A DNA stretch of 64,000 nucleotides from Ianthella basta (GCA_964019415.1 OZ025883.1:5969588-6033587), one strand, 5' to 3'. Shown: positions 1 through 13,399, numbered from the stretch's first letter. The notes: generated by a model from the letters alone, not told the origin. A program made the numbers and translations.

Positions 1-2368
1 CTATTGGAATCAGTGGATGAAGACCGCCTGCAGCAGCTGTGCTACATGGCGACAGGTATCAAGCACCTCCTCATTGGCCCTGATGGAGGGACCTTCACTC
101 TGGGATGTGGTGATGCAGCACTGAAGTTTCCCCCAGGAGCTGTAGAGAAGGAGATCTCTGTTCGCTACGCCATCATTCTTTATGGCCCTTTTGTGTTCCC
201 TTCTGGGTACAAGCTAGGTTCGGTGGTAGTGTACATCAACATGGATGGAGCTGTTCTGATGAAGCCTATTCAACTGTTACTTTCTCACTGGTGTGTCAGA
301 GGTGAAGAAGATGGGAAGGAAACTCTGAAGTTTGTGCATGCTTCTCACACACTGGAAGCAGGGCAAGAGAAGTACATTTTTGAAGAAGAGGAGGAGGCTG
401 ATTTTGCTACTTTTTCTGATGTAGGAATCCTGACAATACGAGAACCACACTGCTTTTTCTGTGTGGAGACTGCGAATGAAACGATTGCTAAATATAGCGC
501 TATTGCATTTTCTCGCTACATCCCACCAAACACTCTACTCTTCAGGATACAACTCATGTGTGACTCACGGGAATGGAACAAGGTACGTATGTACATAGTA
601 TCAAAGACTGTGTGTGATTGTATACTCAACTCATGTTAGCTCTACAGCCTTGTGGCTTATGCTCCCCTGCAGAGGTTGACCAGTACATTGCAGAAGGAGA
701 ATGTGTGGGAAATGACCAGCACTGTAACTCGATTTCAGTATGCTGCTGATCTCCATCAGATTACAGCTAGTCCACCACAAATGTCTGGACCAGGATGGGA
801 AGCAGCCATCAATGGGCAGCATGCGGTATGTTTCATGCCTTACCACTGTATGTAATAAATTGGACTGTGATGAATTCTGGCCCTAGAGCTGTTGGTTGAA
901 TGGTATTTAAAATGCTTTTTAGGTCAAAGATGAAGAGTTCTTGACAAATTTAGACTTGTCCAAGGAAGATGTTGAAGAAGACATCAACATTGGCAGATTC
1001 CCTCCCTGCATCATTTACAAGATCATCTATTCTAGTCCAGAGGAGAGACGAGTGAAGCCTGCCATGATGAAAGTTGATGTGCACGGGGCAGATAAGCCTC
1101 TTTCCTTCGTCTGTACTGTCAATGAAGAGTTGAGTAAGTGTGCCTGTATTTAGTGTTTGTTTGTTGTGTTATGTATATGTGTGGCTGTTAGATGTTTGTA
1201 CGGGAATGTACTATGTACTGCTCATGCAACAGTATACAGTTAGGTGGTGCTGTATGCTGCACAGTGGACCAGCTGGCTCTGTGAGGTCAAGTGAGTTAGC
1301 TGTTGATAGTCCTTCGAGTGAGGTATAGACTGTACTGCTGCCGTACGCCGCATGTGACACTCTGAAGCACACTCATATCATTATACATGAACTGTTCACA
1401 GTCAAAACATACTACCTGCGAATGTTATGTGGTAGCAGTGTGCCACAGTTCTGATAATTGGTTAACATGACAGCTATTGTCACATGCATAGGTACGGGAC
1501 TATTCCCGTTCCACATCATGCATGTGCTCTCCTGTTGCTTCAGTCTGCTGTGGTCTTCCTAACTGACTAACCTATGTCCACTTTGTGGCAGCTGAGATGT
1601 CAGCAGGTGGTAAACAAGCTCTGAAAATAGATGGACAGTCACATCCAGATAGCAAAGGAGAAATGTGGCTGTTTGCACGTGTTAGTACGTAACCTGTGTG
1701 TGCGCGTGCACGTGTGTTCAGTCTTCTCCATTCCAACTTTAATGGCTTCATATGACCAAGTTTCCTACCCAAGGAGTGATTGATGCTTAGGTTGGATGTG
1801 GTGCTACATTTGTAGGAATAGGGAGAAAAGTGTATGTGATAATGGACTGCACTCCTCTGTTCCTTTCTAACATCTCTTGTAGTGCCTGTGTCCAGTCAGG
1901 ACAAGCCAATGAGCAACACTTGTGATTTGCATTCTCCAGATGGTACTTATTAGCTTGTTGGATGACATGTGCTGCATTCATTGATGGACATCCTTGTAGT
2001 GCCCTTGAAACAACTGATTGTGTTTACACTCCCTTTCTCTTATGTCAGTCAGTTTATTTTTACTATCTTAACGTTTCTTTCAGCTGTTCAGATCCTGGAG
2101 AAGCATCAAGAGCGCTTCGTTAGTGATATTGATGCAAAAGGCATAGCAGTGACTCTTAAACAGGAAAGTGTGATCCCAGAGGCAATTGCAACTGACATAG
2201 CGAATGCTCGTAGCAAGACTGAGGGAAATAAAGTCTTGTATGATCATTTGCAGTCTCAAGCTACTGAGGATGACTTGAAACGTCTGTTCCGGGTATGTAG
2301 CATGGAAAAAGGCTATTCCAGGATGAATTCTTGTGGAAAGGACATGCTAGAAGAGTTGGAGCAAAGAG
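1..2368 (+). CDS. FIIND-like ZU5-UPA-CARD protein, 3' part of gene
   Basis: The gene is already open at base 1 (frame 1). Exons read as <1-582, 673-825, 923-1133, 1592-1684 and 2084-2368; all junctions are GT-AG and the phases match (0, 0, 1, 1). Residues about 20-105 of the visible part are a ZU5 domain (GPDGGTFTLGCGD; FPPGAV). Residues 137-144 read TFSDVGIL, resembling the F-S cleavage site between ZU5 and UPA in NLRP1/CARD8, with His113 and His116 about 25 residues upstream, where the catalytic His lies in that family. A UPA-like region follows (RYIPPNTLLFRIQL; RFPPCIIYKIIYSS). The last exon encodes a CARD-like helical domain (AVQILEKHQERFV...). By family knowledge the protein would be a cytosolic sensor releasing a UPA-CARD fragment. 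The last exon ends at a good donor (GAG|GTAAGC) but no further exon is seen before the mTOR fragments start at 2749. If unspliced, the frame runs to a stop at 2541 and adds a very hydrophobic tail. Domain calls are fairly sure; function is inference. Confidence 0.72.
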
Positions 2369-3600
2369 GTAAGCTTGCATTGGCTCTCACCCTTTTGAAG
2401 GTAACTGCAGCCCTTTATGACTGCACATTGCTGCCATTCTTGTTGGTGCTGCAGGCGGTTCTGCTGGCTCTTGTCCAACTCCTGGCAGGAGATGAAGTGG
2501 CAGTCACCTTGCCTATTTTATTGTTTACTGCACACTTTTGAGGTAGTGACGCTTAAGAACTTCGTTTGCTTTAAGCATACGGTATGTATCACAAGTAACC
2601 TGATTGCTGTAATCCAAAGTTAGCCAGCAATTTCCACCGTCATAACTCACTTTTGTACCTATGGAGAATGAGGTGTCTGGGGATGGTAAGCATGTGACAG
2701 ACATGTGACTACAGTTCAGGTGACAGTTGTGTGACTTGGTTATTGCAGGGAAAAGCTTTTCAAGCTATCAGACGAGAACTGGGGAATTGTGGATGATGAG
2801 ATCCAACACAGTATGACTCGTATGGCTGCAACCTCAGCCTGGGGTCTGGGGGAGTGGTCTATGATGAGTGACTACGTGCAAATGATCCCAGAGGACAGTG
2901 TTGAGGAAGCATTGTACCGGTCAGTGACAGCAGTGCAGATATATTAAGGCCCGACAGGTGAGGGGAGGGGGAGCCTACTCAATGCTTTCTGGTGTGCTGC
3001 GCAATCAATCATCAGATCCTTTCCTATCTTATCCTTATCCCTTCCATTCACCTCTACCTCCTGCCCCTCCCCCTTGCCTCCCCTCCTACCTCGCCCCCTT
3101 GCCTCCCCTCCTGCCCTTCCCCCTCTTGCCACAGCTGGTTAGCATGATGCGTGATGCCCTCGACACTGAGCTGACAGCCCTAGTTGGGGAGAGCTACAAC
3201 CGAGCGTACAGTGCCATGGTGCAGGTGCAGCTTCTGTCTGAGCTGGAGGAAGTGATTGAGTACAAGATGCACCTTGATAGGAGGGACATGATCAAGAAAG
3301 TGTGGTGGGACCGGCTGCAGGTGAGGAGGATATCTTAGGTAGGGTGATGTGAGATTGGTGGACTCTCCAAGTGTTGCTGGTTAGGAGTGCACATACACAC
3401 ATTAGCATGGTTGGCTGATGAAGGATGTTTGTTTGCTCCTCCACTCCCCATCCCCAGGGTATCCAGGACAACATTGAGGACTGGGAGAGAGTGCTGCGTG
3501 TGCACTCGCTGGTCCTCTCCCCCAAGGAGGAGGTGCAGGCTCTGCCGCTATGCTAGTATCTGGTGCAAGACTGGGAGGTTGGTAGGCACTATAGGACCCC

Positions 3601-3602
<2 letters not shown>

Positions 3603-3661
<59 letters not shown>
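3603..3661. repeat. (AC)n microsatellite
   Basis: Uninterrupted AC dinucleotide run inside an intron of mTOR pseudogene A. The long Thr-His or Cys-Val reading frames here are products of the repeat. Confidence 0.98.
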
Positions 3662-3663
<2 letters not shown>

Positions 3664-3840
3664 TGTACTCAATTAGATGATGTTTACTTTGCCCATTGTG
3701 TGCCTCGGGCCATGGCATACTGCACACTGGTCCACCTCCTGGGGGAGGATACAAACTCGTTGCCCAGGGACAACCCCTTCCAGCTGATAACCCAATGGTC
3801 AGCTACGTCTGTATTAAGCACCAGTGGCATGCAGGCAGGA

Positions 3841-3952
3841 AGGCAAGTCACATGACTGTCACATGACTCACATCACGTCTATCATATGACTAATGTCACA
3901 TGTTTGTCACATGACTAACGTCACATGTCTGTCACATGACTCATGTAGGAGG
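3841..3952. repeat. Degenerate CACATGAC tandem repeat
   Basis: About six spaced copies of CACATGAC or CACATGTNTGTCACATGAC-like words fill this intron of mTOR pseudogene A. The same word (often as the palindrome CACATGACTGTCATGTG) recurs at 5403-5508, 35081-35100, 53837-53852 and 55998-56060, so it is a dispersed intronic repeat of this locus. It contains E-box-like CACATG/CATGTG cores, but nothing shows regulatory use. Confidence 0.7.
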
Positions 3953-6900
3953 AGGCATTTGAAATGTTGATCAAGTTTGTAAAGAACTCTCTCCAACCTC
4001 TGCCGTTCACTTCTGAGGCATTGGTGGAGATGAATGGATTGATGTCCCGTTGCTATTGACTGGGAGACTGGAAGCGTAGCCTGACAGAGGTGCCCTCCTT
4101 TGATGACATGGTGAGTATCCTCCACTACTACCAACTAGCCACTGAGCATAACCACGCCTCGTACAAGGGATGGCACGCCTGGGCCTTCATAAACTATGAG
4201 ACACTCAACTCACCTTGGCAGCAGACACCCTCACTGCAGTTCAGCAACTTGTTGCCACAGTAACGACCCCAACCACTTTGGAAGTGAGTTCAGTTTTGCC
4301 ACTCACACCATCACTTTTGTTACCTCCCTATCCCTCACACCCTCCCTCTCCCCTCTTCCTCTCCCTCCTCTCCCCTCCCTCCCCTCCCCTCCTGCCCTTC
4401 CCCTCCCCCTCCCTTACTCCCCAGCTGCAGAAACTGGTGTCCTACGCCTGTGCGGCCATCCATGGCTTCTTCAGATCCATTGCCCTCTCACTCAAGAGCT
4501 CTCTACAGAATACACTGAGGTGAGTTAATGGTATTCATGAACTGGTCTTCACATCAAACAATGCATCCACAACTTCTGTCCATGTCTCATTCATGATGTG
4601 AACTCCAAGCTGGTATGCTGCCTACACCATGGGTGCATAGCTGTGTGTGATCACCTAAGTCCATACCATTACTCTGAACTATTATGTGATGCCTCAGTAG
4701 TAGTTCCTTTAATGATATTCATGAATGTCCCATCCCTCTTCCCCAGACTGCTGACACTGTGGTTTGAGCTGGGTAGACTGCCTGAGGTGAACAAGGTGCT
4801 GAAGATGACAAGGTGATGAAGACAGTGCCCAAGAACACTTGGCTGCAGGTTGTGCCTTGGCTCATTGCCTGCATTGACTCCCCCAAAGACCTTGTGAGGA
4901 ACTTGATTCACAGTCTGTTGGTGGATGTGGGCAAGCAACACCCACGGGTTGGTGGGATAGGGGAGGTGTAGTTCCAGTGTTGTGTTGATGGGTTGCTCAC
5001 TGGTGCTGTCCCTGTTTGACTGCATGAACTGAGTCACAAAGGAAGAAGCCAGAGCTGTGTCTCTTGTCTCTGTGTTGCTGCACACTGCAGGCCCTCATCT
5101 ACCCACTGACGGTGGCAGCCAAGTCGGCTGGCCTAGTCTACATGGAAGCTGCCAACCAGATCCTAAACAGCTTATCAGACCACTCCAGTCAACTGGTGCA
5201 GCAGGCGCGGATGGTGTCTGAGGAGCTGATTCACGTGTCCATCCTCTGGCTGGAGCAGTGGCATGAAGCACTGGAAGATGCCTCACGACTGTACTTTGGA
5301 GACACAATGTCCAAGGGATGCTGGCTGTATTGGAGCCATTGCACTTCATGATGGAGAAGGGACTGAGAGACACTCAAGGAAATCTCCATTAATTGTGAGT
5401 TTCACATGACTGTCATGTGACGTGACACACTGGTGTCACATTGCATCATTTGGTTTGTTACATGCCTGCACTTAACTGTCATGTGACTCTCATGTGACTG
5501 CCATGTGACCTTAGGCCTATGGCCATGACCTGACGGAGGCCTATGGTTGGTGCAAGAAGTTCCGCTCCTCCAAGGACCTCAACCAAGCCTGGGACCTGTA
5601 TTACCACGTCTTCAGGAGGATCAGCAAGCAGCTACCTCAGGTGGGGGCGGGGCAGGGGGTGGGGCAATAACACCATCTATCCAGGGGACATTATGAAGTA
5701 TTCAGACACATTCGTGTGTGCTGTGTGTGTGTAGTGTGCCTCAGTGTCTTCCCCCCAACCCCTCCCTAGTTGACCACTCTGGAGTTGCAGTGTGTCTTTC
5801 CCAAGCTCCTTGAGTGCTGTGACCTGGAGCTGGCTGTCCCTGGCACCTACAACCCCACCTCCCAGACTGTCAGCATCCAACAGGTGGTGCCCACTCTGCA
5901 GGTCATCACATCAAATCAGCGGCCCAGGAAGCTGCGCATATGTGGTGAGTGGCACAACACCAGAGACACTGACATGGAGGAGGTTTTGTGCTGTGATGTG
6001 CTTTCCTCCCTCTTCCCTCCCTTCCCTCCTCTCCTCCATTTCCCCTCCTCCCCTTCTCTCCCACAGGCAGTGATGGCTGTGAGTACATGTTCCTCCTCAA
6101 GGGACATGAGGACCTCCGCCAAGACGAGAGAGTGATGCAGCTGTTTGAGCTCATCAACACACTGCTGGCTGCCAACCAGGAGACCTATAAGAGGCACCTC
6201 CAGTGAGAGTTATGCAAAATTGAGGTGTTGTTGTGCAATAATGCTGTGGTATTGTGCGATGTATCATTCCCTTGCAGTATTTGCCGCTACTTGGTGATTC
6301 CACTGTCTCAGAACTCTGGGCTGATTGGGTGGGTGCCCCACTCAGACACACTACACACTCTCATCAGAGACTACTGGGAGAGGAAGAAGATCATGTTGAA
6401 TGTTGAGCACAGGCTCATGTTGCAGGTGAGGGGGTGTGGAGTGGGAGGGGCAAGGGACGTGGAAGAGGTGTGGTTTAGTAACTGCCAGTCTGTGTCCCAC
6501 ACCCTCACCCCTCCCATCCTGCCCACCCTCAGATGTCGGCCGACTACGACTGCTTGTCTCTGCTGCAGAAGGTGGTGGCGTTTGAGCATGCACTGGAGAG
6601 CACTCGTGGAGATGACCTGGCCAAAGTCCTTTAGCTCAAGAGCCCTAACTCTGAGGTATATAGATGAGGTAAATGGACACACACACACACACACACGCAC
6701 GTGATGACCTGCTATGTGTGATCCATGATGTGTCCAGTAAGGTAATCTGTCATGCAATGACAGTTATGAATGCTCCTCCTCCCTCGCTGTGTAGGTGTGG
6801 TTTGACCGTCGCTGTAGCTACGCGCGCTCACTGGCCGTCATGTCTATGGTGGGCTACGTGTTGGGCTAGGGGAACCGGCACCTCTCAACCTCATGTTGGA

Positions 6901-7248
6901 CCGGACCAATGGCCACATGGTGCACATTGACTTTGGGAACTGCTTCGAGGTGTGCTCAACTGCCAGCATGCAGCCACCCACACACGCACACCACCCCCAC
7001 ACACAACACACACATGTCTTTCGCTGTATTCAGGTTGTCATGACTCGTGAGAAATTCCCTGAGAAGATCCCATTTCGTCTGATGAGAATGTTGATCAATG
7101 CTATGGAGGTGACTGGCATTGAGGGCACAACTTCCGTGTGACCTGCAACGTGGTGATGAGAGTGCTGAGACAGAACGAGGACAGCCTGATGGCTGTACTG
7201 GAGGCCTTTGTGTACGACCCTCTCCTCGGCTGGTGGATGGTGAAGGGG

Positions 7249-7373
<125 letters not shown>

Positions 7374-8310
7374 TGTGTGTGCCCGTGCATGTTCATATTA
7401 TTTGATGAAGAGACTTTTTGTTAGATGTGAGATTCTGACTTTGGAGAGCTCTAGCTGTTGTTCACAGTATCTGTTGCTATGGCAACCCTGTCACTCCATG
7501 ACTCCCATGCAGACTCTGATGGTGTTGTGTCTTGTACTGTGTACTCTTGTGTACATGTAGGGTGAGTGTTTGCTGTTTGTCTGTCCAGACACCAACCAGT
7601 CCAAGAAGGGCAAGCTGTACCCAGCTGGTAGCATTGAGGTGGAGCCCAGCGACGGGGCAGCACACGAGGGGACAGTGGACGGCACCAAACCCGAAGAGCT
7701 GAACAAGAAAGCACTGCAGATCATTCAGTGAGTTTGGGACAAGCTCACAGGTTGGATGAGGCAGGAGGGGAGAGGGGAGGGGCGGCAAGGAGAGGGTGAT
7801 TTAGATGTTGCCATGGTGACATGTCCTCATCACATGACCTGTTTCCTGTTACTCATGCTCAGGTAACAACTTCCCCCATGAGAAGGGCATTGATGTGTGT
7901 CATCAAGTGCAGCTGCTGATTGATCAAGCTACTTCACATAAGAACCTCTGCCAGTGCTACTGTACATCAGATGGTGAGTGTGTTGATGTGTGTGGGAGGG
8001 GGGAGGAGGGAGATGTACACTGAGTGTACAGTGGGTAGCTCGTCATTGACTGGTGCCATGTAGTTAGTGTGTGTTACACCTCCCTCCCCCTCTGCCCCTC
8101 ATACCCCTCTCTCACCTGTCTCCCCTGTGCATACACACACACACACGCACAGGTGTCCCTTTTGGTGATATACAGAACAGTGTAGCTATAATCCTAACTC
8201 TTTTGAAATCGAATATACGTTATTTAGGCCTTCAGATTGTACTCAATGCTGCATGTGTTGTATCTGTTAGCTGTGGAGACAGATGAGGAAGGAGACCATG
8301 GTGAAAGTAG

Positions 8311-8410
8311 TCTGGCTCGCTAGACCCAACTTCTCATTGTTGCCTGAGGGCAGAAAAGAACTTCTCTTCTGTCCCCATGTGATAATGAGAAGTGGGTCTA
8401 GCAGGCCAGA
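8311..8410. mobile_element. Hairpin MITE, copy 1 (TCTGGCNNGCTAGACCC ends)
   Basis: Inverted arms at 8311-8338 and 8384-8410 share TCTGGCNNGCTAGACCC and ATGAGAAGT-type sequence around a 45-bp loop. Related hairpins occur at 43761-43838 and, more diverged, 44333-44430. It has no coding capacity and looks like a short non-autonomous DNA element; no target duplication was established. Confidence 0.6.
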
Positions 8411-8572
8411 CTAAGTTGCAAGGTGAGCCCCGGGAGGGAGAGGATGGTCTAGCATGCTAGACTAGGGAGAGAAGTGGCCATATATATTAATGCTGAATGT
8501 TTGGCACTTATAGTGCAAGAATTGGCTTCTATTGAAATTAGGTTCGAGTCCATGAGCTATAGCTAGCTACAT

Positions 8573-8662
8573 GTGACAGTCACATGGACCAAGCACTGAT
8601 CATGATAATTATAAGAATAGAGTCACTGAATATACTTAGTGATTGGTCCATGTGACTGTCAC
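8573..8662. repeat. Perfect 20-bp inverted repeat
   Basis: Arms at 8573-8592 and 8643-8662 are exact reverse complements (GTGACAGTCACATGGACCAA). The 50-bp AT-rich spacer holds no gene. It could be a hairpin element or an internally deleted MITE. Confidence 0.7.
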
Positions 8663-8969
8663 ACAGCTTACAGAGTCTTATATGGTGTAGCATCAGGGAA
8701 AATCCCCATGCCGGTTAATTTGTGACTGTCACTGTCACTGTTGTATTTCATAATAATAACAGTCCATGTCACCATTCATAGCACTCCCCAGCACATACTG
8801 GTGGACGCAGATGTCTACCTCAACCTCCTTAATTAATATTCATTGCATTACAATGAGTATAACACTGTGGTTTGGTACTGTTGAACATGGGGCACATGAA
8901 GCCCATCACTAGATACATAGCTATAGCTACTAGTGCTACTCATGCAGTGTTTCCACTGTCACATTAATG

Positions 8970-9290
8970 TCACTCAATGCTAACTGGACGGGTGCCCCAC
9001 TCAGACAACGAACATATACGTACATGATATGTGTGTGTCACTACACACTCGGAGAGGAAGAAGATCGTGTTGAATGTTGAGCGCAGACTCATGTTGCAGG
9101 TGGGGGAATTGGGAGGGGCATTGGAAGGAAGGGGTGTGGATTGGTGACTTCTCTCAATGTGTGTGACCACTGCAGCATCAACTCTGTACGTATGTACATG
9201 CACCATCATCCAATCCCATTATATCCCATTGTATTGTCGAGTCATTTCATTGCTACTGGAGAGCACTCAGGATGAACTCCAGTAGTTACA
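8970..9290 (+). pseudogene. mTOR: mTOR kinase-domain exon remnants upstream of ROCO A
   Basis: 8975-9000 keeps the WVPHSDT codons, 9050-9100 reads ERKKIVLNVER.LMLQ followed by a donor-like GTGGGG, and 9255-9290 keeps the end of the next kinase exon (LESTQDELQ then TAG). These blocks lie after the FATC end at 8168 although they encode sequence that precedes FATC in the protein, so they are rearranged. Equivalent remnants lie just upstream of ROCO B (22539-22635) and ROCO C (44464-44560). Confidence 0.75.
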
Positions 9291-9359
9291 ACCTGTGACA
9301 CTGTGTGTAACCAAAGGACACTACAGTCACTGCTGTACATTCATGTGCGCTGGTGATGG

Positions 9360-9367
9360 TGACGTCA
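9360..9367. promoter_or_regulatory. CRE/ATF-type site upstream of ROCO A
   Basis: Full palindromic octamer TGACGTCA followed by a CpG-rich TTCGCGCG. The same octamer is kept at the equivalent place before ROCO B (22707) and ROCO C (44636), about 50-100 bp upstream of the conserved 5' untranslated exon. This fits a CREB/ATF-responsive core promoter; the regulatory role is inferred from conservation. Confidence 0.6.
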
Positions 9368-12300
9368 TTCGCGCGTGCGTTGCAGGATATAGTATATAGT
9401 CAGCGGTACACGCCCAAAAATCCAAGATTAGTGGACTTTCTAGATCTTCGAGTTGCTCAGTTGTTCAGAGTCAGTGCTAGATAGAGTTCTAGTCGAGTTT
9501 GTTTGAGTCGTACTCTACCGGCCGGACAGCCCTGGGCCTGCCAGGCGGCTTAGTGGAGGTAAGTCCTTTTGCAAGTGGTTTGCGTGGAGTGGCTTGTTTG
9601 CTGTTTAGGAGCGTTCAAGTGTGCAAATCTAGCTACAGTTCACTAGCTAGCTAATGGCAGTCAAGTAGTTAGCTAAGTCCCGTAATTTCTAGCTGCTTCT
9701 ACTGCTCATTTAGCTACAAATCTTTCCCATCTTTCATGCAGGTCATTCTCTCTCCACCTCCATTTTAATAGTGCCCGGCCACTGACTGCCTAGACAGCCA
9801 ACTGACACTCCTAGCGGAAACAGCTTCAGCTTACCGGTTACCAGCAGCCTCGCTCGAAGTTTGCACTGTTCGTTCCACCATCATCAGCAGCGCCGTCCAG
9901 CCGAACACCTCAATACTCCTCCTTCCTTAACTCCTCGCCTCCTCCCCGACCAACACATCCAACCCACACCTCTACAGCTCAGTCTCTCACAAGTAGCCCT
10001 CGCATCCGACTGTCTCCTCGACGTATTGGCTCCTCCAACACCCCGTCCATTAGCACTGTCTGGGTAAATTGTAGGCAGTTCTAGTAATGAACCATATTGT
10101 TTAGTAGTCAGGCATTTTGTGAGGCATTTTGTCTCTCTCTGTGTGAAGTGGTTCATTCAACAAGTGGTCCATTGTGTCTTCTGTAGGTCACACCTTCAAC
10201 AGCCCTGCATTTTGCTGCTAACTACAATGAGATTAAATGCGGGGTTCTCCTTTTGGAGGCGGGAGCAGATATGACAGTAAGGAACAAGTTTGTCAAATCT
10301 CCCTTGGACCTTGCATCAGGTGACTTTCGACAAACTATTCGGCAGGCACAGTCTTTCTCTACCAAGCGCATTGTAGCTGTAATTGGCAATGCTGAACACG
10401 GCAAGAGTACACTGATAGCAGCTCTGCAAGTTGAGGACAAAGGCCGTTGGAAGAAGTTCATCAACAGATTTACAAATGTGCAGGACATCAGTCAACGCAC
10501 AGCTGGAATTGAAGCAGTTCAGTTCTCCAGTAGTAGGTATGGACAGACATTGTTCTACGACTTTGCCGGTCAGGCTGATTACCATGGCCCTCATCCGTCC
10601 TTCCTGGAGGCCATGCTGAGCAAGCCAGGAGTGTCTGTGACCCTGTTACTTCTGATAAAGGCAACTGATGAGGAAGGCATCATCACACAGCAAATCACTT
10701 GTTGGCTGCAACCTCTAGCTCTTACCTCAGCCCCATCCACTCCAAAAGTGATTCTTGTTGGCAGTTTCCTGGACCAAGTAAAGTCCAGAGAGAAAGCAGC
10801 CGAGAAGTTGTTGAGATGTAGTCAGTCAGTGCAGGAGGAGCTACCTTTCAACATCCAGGGTCCCTGTCTCCTGGACTGCCGCAAGCCTGAATCTGAGGGT
10901 ATCAATCAGATTTGCACTTTCTTTCAGGAGGTCCAACCTCTCCAGTTGAACTCTGATAGTCTCTCGTACAACCTTCGGTGGGTACTAGTGCAAGTGCAGA
11001 AAGCATTCTCTGTTCCGGCCATCACACTCACCTTCCAGTCATGGCTATTAAAGAATTTTGAGCTGCTATCCAGGAACTTAGCTCCAGCCGTGGAGGTGTG
11101 TCGTGACCTAACAGCTGTTGGTCATGCCCTCTTTCTCCCCAACAAGCAGGACCCCTCCCAAAGCTGGCTCATCTTGGACCTCCAAGCTGTTCTCCACAAT
11201 GTGTATGGCACCCTGTTCAGTGGGTCCCGGGGCAAGGTCAACCAGTTTGGTCTCCTCCACTGCAGTCAGCTGGCTGAGCTGTTTACCAAGTTGGATCCAA
11301 CAATGATCCAAGAGGTCCTTATCAGCCTTGAGTTCTGCATCCAGGTCGATGCAAGGATACTACGAGACGATCTTGTGAAGCTAACTGCCGGTACTGAGGG
11401 AGAGGGATGGCTGTACTTCCCTGCTCTGGTGTCAGCCCAACCTCCTGAGCTCTTCCCAAAGGATGCAGACCCACACCACCTCCAGTGGGTGTGCTGGCAA
11501 CTGAGGACAGAGGAGAAGCACCTCATCTCAGCACATCTCCTCCAATCCATCATCCTCCGTCTTGCAGCCAATCATGTCTTCGCCCATGAGTTACCTAATG
11601 TGACAGAACACTGCTGCAGTGTTTGGACAAATGGCCTTCCTGGATGTCCATCACAGGTGTGGAGGTAGTGGTCCAGATAAGTGACAGCAGTGTGGTCTAG
11701 GTTGTCGGACGCAGCAAAGCAGGACCAGAGAAACTGCTCCAATATGTGTCAACCATTGTCCGAGATGTCATGAAGACAACAACCCAGCTGTCACCGAAGC
11801 TGAAGGCCACATCCTACATCGTCCACCCATACAAACCTGCTATGTGGAAAAACACCAAAGCCCCTCCCCCTGACTCCTTGTATCCTGTTTCCAGTATTGT
11901 TCGTTGCATCAGTGATGGAGGTGACCATGTTCCATCCCGAAAGCCAGCTGGCCATCTTCCCAATCAGATGAGTCTCACTGAGTTGTTTGAAGGCTGGTCT
12001 CCTTCTCTGTCAGTTGTACAAGACATGGACTTTAAGAGGGATCCACAGAGTGGTGAGTGTGTGTTTCCTCTCCCTGTTTAATGTAAGCAATTCCTTCAGT
12101 GTACCTCCTTATTGTACCCTCATATACATGTAATGGCCGCCCATTCAACTGGTATGATGTGGTGTTGACTAGCCTAAAGGTTGGACACTTGCTTCTTCCT
12201 CCTTTGTACCTGCAGCTCCACTCTCTTCAGACCTGCCCTCAGTGCCGTCATCCTCCAGCTCTCGAAGTGGAGCTACCACTGCTGACAAGGGACCCTCCCC

Positions 12301-13065
12301 AGAGATGGAGGCACTGCCTACAACACAGCAAGGTATGCTCCATGCAGTGTTACTACACATGAGTGCACCTCACAGTGTACCAAGTGTTGGAGGTGTGTCC
12401 CTACTGTCTCTGATGGAGTCTCATGCAATCCACTAACCCCAAGTGTCATGTGGTGACCCCTTAGTGCACAGAGGAAGTTTAGTGTGTGGCTCAGTTAGCC
12501 AGTGACATTCAGATTTTGTGCTAATGCTAATTGGGGAATGGGGAATTCCCCTTTCAGCTGCCCTTATATGTTATCAGGTTTGTGTACCATATGTCTTCCC
12601 TTTCCATGAAGCTGTACAAGAACTCAATCACTTTCGGGACCAGTTCATTGAGGAAATGGATGCTAATGCTATCGTTTGGGAACTTCTTCACAGAGGTGTT
12701 ATTAGTGAGGGTGATAAGAACAAGCTGACACAGTTTGATGAGCCGAGGCAGTGTAACCAGTTCCTGCACTGGACTTTGGTGCAAAAGTGCACTGAAGAGG
12801 CCTTTGAGACCGTCTGTGACATCATCACTGCAGTAAAGGGCAACCCAAAGATGAAAGTGTTGGGTGAATCCATGAAGAGGAGACTGGACACAGGTGGGTA
12901 TATGTGTGTGGGGGTGGGGAGAGGGGAGACTGTCTGTGTGGGCCAATGTGGTTGTGTCTGTGTATGGGAGTGTTGTGTGCAGTGTGCATGGATGTGTGTG
13001 TTGCTGAAGAAATCATTTTTAAATTAGCCAATTACTGCTCTCTTCTGCTTTTTTTTGCTTTGCAG

Positions 13066-13182
13066 CTCCACTCTCTTCAGACCTGCCCTCGGAATCGTCA
13101 TCCTCCAGCTCCCGAAGTGGAGCTACCACTGCTGACAAGGGACCCTCCCCAGAGGTGGAGGCACTGCCTACAACACAGCAAG
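13066..13182 (+). repeat. Duplicated Ser-rich linker exon in ROCO A
   Basis: Nearly identical to the linker exon at 12216-12332, with matching flanks (gtatgctccatgcag downstream in both). Length (117 nt) and phase (1-1) are kept, so adding it would not shift the frame. A degenerate third version lies at about 30590-30606 in copy B. Confidence 0.85.
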
Positions 13183-13399
13183 GTATGCTCCATGCAGTGT
13201 CACTACACACGAGTGCACCTCACAGTGTACCGAGTGTGAGAGGTGTGTCAGTGCATGTGTGTGTGGACATGAGCTCTTCATGTTGCAGTGGAACCTGGCT
13301 AATCTGGACACCTTTGGGACAGGCCTATGTGTCCTGATTAGAGAGGTGGACTTGCCTTTTGTCTGTGTGTCACTTAAATGGGACAGTTGGTAGTGTCCT

